A stretch of 9,067 nt of DNA, from contig DATFDL010000612.1 in the NCBI GenBank assembly GCA_035252155.1, positions 1 through 9,067 on the forward strand. Reading direction: 5' to 3'. Source of the stretch: JAICLL01 sp035252155. GTDB taxonomy: Bacteria > Planctomycetota > Planctomycetia > Pirellulales > JAICIG01. A model generated the notes under the pieces. The model did not search any database, had not been told where the DNA came from, and was given only the letters and a program-made list of their open reading frames with translations. The first letter of the stretch is position 1. Each line of letters opens with the position of its first letter. Positions 7,896-9,067 of the stretch are shown in pieces. Position numbers and translations under genes: made by a program.

Positions 7896-8192
7896 ATGCA
7901 CCAACCATACGTTGATTATCACGACGGCGGGTACTGGATTCGGGGAAGCCGAGTTTCCCTCGACTCAATTGTGCATTGTTTTCGTGAGGGACAAACCGCG
8001 CAAGCAATCCTCCAGGCGTTTCCCGTACTCTCACTCGCAAGCGTCTACGGGGCGATTGCGTATTATCTTACGCATCGAGACGCGGTTGATTCGTATTTGG
8101 AAAAGGCCGAAGTCGACTATGAAGCGGTGCGCCAAGGGGCACGCCAGGCGGATAGCGCCTTTTACCAGAAGTTGGCCGACGCACGCGGGTAA
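7896..8192 (+). CDS. DUF433 family protein, probable antitoxin-like winged-helix protein
   Basis: A small (98 aa) cytoplasmic protein of the DUF433 family, which has a helix-turn-helix fold and often precedes a PIN-like DUF5615 gene, as here; the pair is treated as a putative toxin-antitoxin system. Visible features are the N-terminal strand motif GGYWIRGSRVSLDSIV (11-26), in which G-x-R-V-S/T-L-D is the family hallmark, then GQTAQAILQAFPVLSLASVY (32-51), the probable DNA-binding helices, and a charged C-terminal tail (about 65-98) that could wrap the partner. The start at 7896 fits family N-termini. The next gene begins 18 bp after the stop, so the two are cotranscribed. Expected role: bind and neutralise the DUF5615 protein and autoregulate the promoter at 7860-7887 (inference from related pairs). 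Confidence 0.88.
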   Translation: MHQPYVDYHDGGYWIRGSRVSLDSIVHCFREGQTAQAILQAFPVLSLASVYGAIAYYLTHRDAVDSYLEKAEVDYEAVRQGARQADSAFYQKLADARG

Positions 8193-8210
8193 TCGCTGCC
8201 GAGTTGAACC

Positions 8211-8555
8211 GTGCGAGTCCGCTTACAGGCCGACGCTGACCTTGACCAGGCCATTCTCTTTGCCGTAATCCGCCACGAGCCCGCGATTCAGTCGGCGGTC
8301 GTCGCCGGTCTAGCAAACCGATCGGATATGGAAGTCCTGGGAATTGCAGCGGCTGAAGGACGCGTGCTAGTCACGCATGATCGCAAGACGATGCCGCTTC
8401 ATTTTGCTCAGTTTATCTCTCATGAAATGCGCCCCGGCGTTATTATCGTGTCAAAGCGTCTGCCGATCTCTAAGGTCGCGGATGACCTGCTGCTGGTCTG
8501 GGGCGCCAGCGAAGCGGAGGAATGGACGAACCGCATCATCCATCTTCCGTTATAG
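8211..8555 (+). CDS. DUF5615 PIN-like protein, probable toxin partner
   Basis: A 114-aa PIN-like domain protein with a GTG start, the expected nuclease-type partner of the DUF433 protein upstream. The conserved N-terminal RLQADADLDQAI (4-15) gives acidic residues Asp8 and Asp10. SDMEVLGIAAAEGR (38-51) supplies Asp39 and Glu41, and VLVTHDRKTM (52-61) supplies Asp57 in the hallmark THDRKT. The C-terminal LLLVWGASEAEEWTNRI is also typical. Together these suggest a metal-binding RNase site, so it looks intact and possibly active. There is no clear ribosome binding site before the GTG; translation may be coupled to the gene upstream, 18 bp away. RNA cleavage is inferred from the PIN-like fold; members of this family are poorly tested experimentally. 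The condensation-domain gene starts 5 bp after its stop. Confidence 0.87.
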   Translation: MRVRLQADADLDQAILFAVIRHEPAIQSAVVAGLANRSDMEVLGIAAAEGRVLVTHDRKTMPLHFAQFISHEMRPGVIIVSKRLPISKVADDLLLVWGASEAEEWTNRIIHLPL

Positions 8556-8560
8556 ATACC

Positions 8561-9067
8561 ATGCACCTTAAGAACGTCGCCGACGTCTATCCGCTCACGA
8601 GCATGCAGCAGTTGATGCTGATTCATGCGCTGCGCGATCCCGATTCGCCGCTGCTCGAGGAGCAACTCGGCTGCACGCTGGAAGGGCCGCTCGACGTCAC
8701 GGCCGTCGAACGAGCGTGGCAGCAGGCGGTCGATCGACATCCGGCCCTGCGCACCGCCGTCGTCTGGCAGGGTCTGGAGCGGCCGCTGCAAATCGTCCGC
8801 GAACAAGTAACGCTGAAGCTCAACCAACACGACTGGAGTAAGCTCTCGGCGGCCGAGCAGAATGCCCGGCTGGCCCAATGGCCCGAGGGCGAGAGCCGGC
8901 GGCCGTTCGTATTGTCGCAGGCGCCACTAATGCGGTTAGATCTCATCCACTTGGCTGACGACCGACACCGGTTTTTCTGCCGCGCGCATCATTTGCTCTT
9001 CGATGGCTGGAGCCTGGCCGTTCTTCTGCGCGAAGTGCTGGCGAGCTATCAAGCCGAGCACTCCACG
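8561..9067 (+). CDS. Non-ribosomal peptide synthetase, N-terminal condensation domain (3' partial)
   Basis: Open to the window end; 169 codons are visible. All belong to a condensation domain, which forms peptide bonds between carrier-bound amino acids in non-ribosomal peptide synthesis. Core motifs in order: YPLTSMQQLML (10-20, motif C1), RHPALRTAVVW (59-69, motif C2) and the catalytic HHLLFDGWS (143-151, HHxxxDG with His144 as the expected catalytic histidine). A condensation domain at the very N-terminus suggests either an elongating enzyme that receives a chain from another protein or a starter type that acylates the first residue; adenylation and carrier domains should follow outside the window. 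The start is ambiguous: ATG 8561 is 5 bp after the previous stop, whereas in-frame ATG 8522 would overlap the PIN-like gene by 34 bp and has GGAGG only 1 bp before it. Neither site has ideal spacing. Product unknown. Confidence 0.9.
   Translation, partial: MHLKNVADVYPLTSMQQLMLIHALRDPDSPLLEEQLGCTLEGPLDVTAVERAWQQAVDRHPALRTAVVWQGLERPLQIVREQVTLKLNQHDWSKLSAAEQNARLAQWPEGESRRPFVLSQAPLMRLDLIHLADDRHRFFCRAHHLLFDGWSLAVLLREVLASYQAEHST

Noticed and set aside
8420..8878. 152-codon minus-strand frame across the DUF5615 and condensation-domain genes
   Set aside because: It is antisense to two recognisable genes and shows no domain.

Overview
The window looks like part of a high-GC bacterial chromosome, most probably from the Planctomycetota (Pirellulales-like, possibly a metagenome assembly). 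The reasons are a DUF1559 protein with a prepilin-type N-terminus (a family hugely expanded in planctomycetes), the dispersed palindromic repeat built on CCCGAAGCGTAAGCGAGG that I associate with planctomycete genomes, weak or absent Shine-Dalgarno sites before several genes, and a DUF433/DUF5615 pair. The taxonomy is inference; there is no rRNA gene here to confirm it.

Layout. (1) 2-2817: an RbsA-type double-ATPase gene (its 5' end cut by the window edge) and an RbsC-type permease, on the + strand and about 275 bp apart. They make up most of a sugar ABC importer whose binding protein is not in view. (2) 2982-3746, minus strand: a sirtuin (Sir2/CobB-like NAD-dependent protein deacylase), convergent with the permease; a long inverted repeat lies between them. 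(3) 4130-6171: groES and groEL, an ordinary chaperonin operon with good ribosome binding sites. (4) 6172-6788: about 600 bp without a credible gene but packed with palindromic repeats. (5) 6789-7841: a DUF1559 prepilin-like protein. (6) 7896-8555: a DUF433 plus DUF5615 (PIN-like) toxin-antitoxin-type pair behind a strong-looking promoter that would give a nearly leaderless transcript. (7) 8561 to the window end: the start of a gene with an N-terminal NRPS condensation domain, 5 bp downstream of, or possibly overlapping, the PIN-like gene.

The protein-coding content is mostly familiar. The non-coding content is more striking: most of the larger intergenic gaps hold a palindromic element, and at least four unrelated repeat types are present. 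One 23-nt palindrome sits between groES and groEL and recurs as an exact reverse-complement copy just after groEL, beside a third copy whose stem has a compensatory base-pair change. No CRISPR array, tRNA, rRNA, transposase or clearly new multi-gene system was found. The least ordinary gene arrangement is the toxin-antitoxin-like pair leading directly into an NRPS gene.
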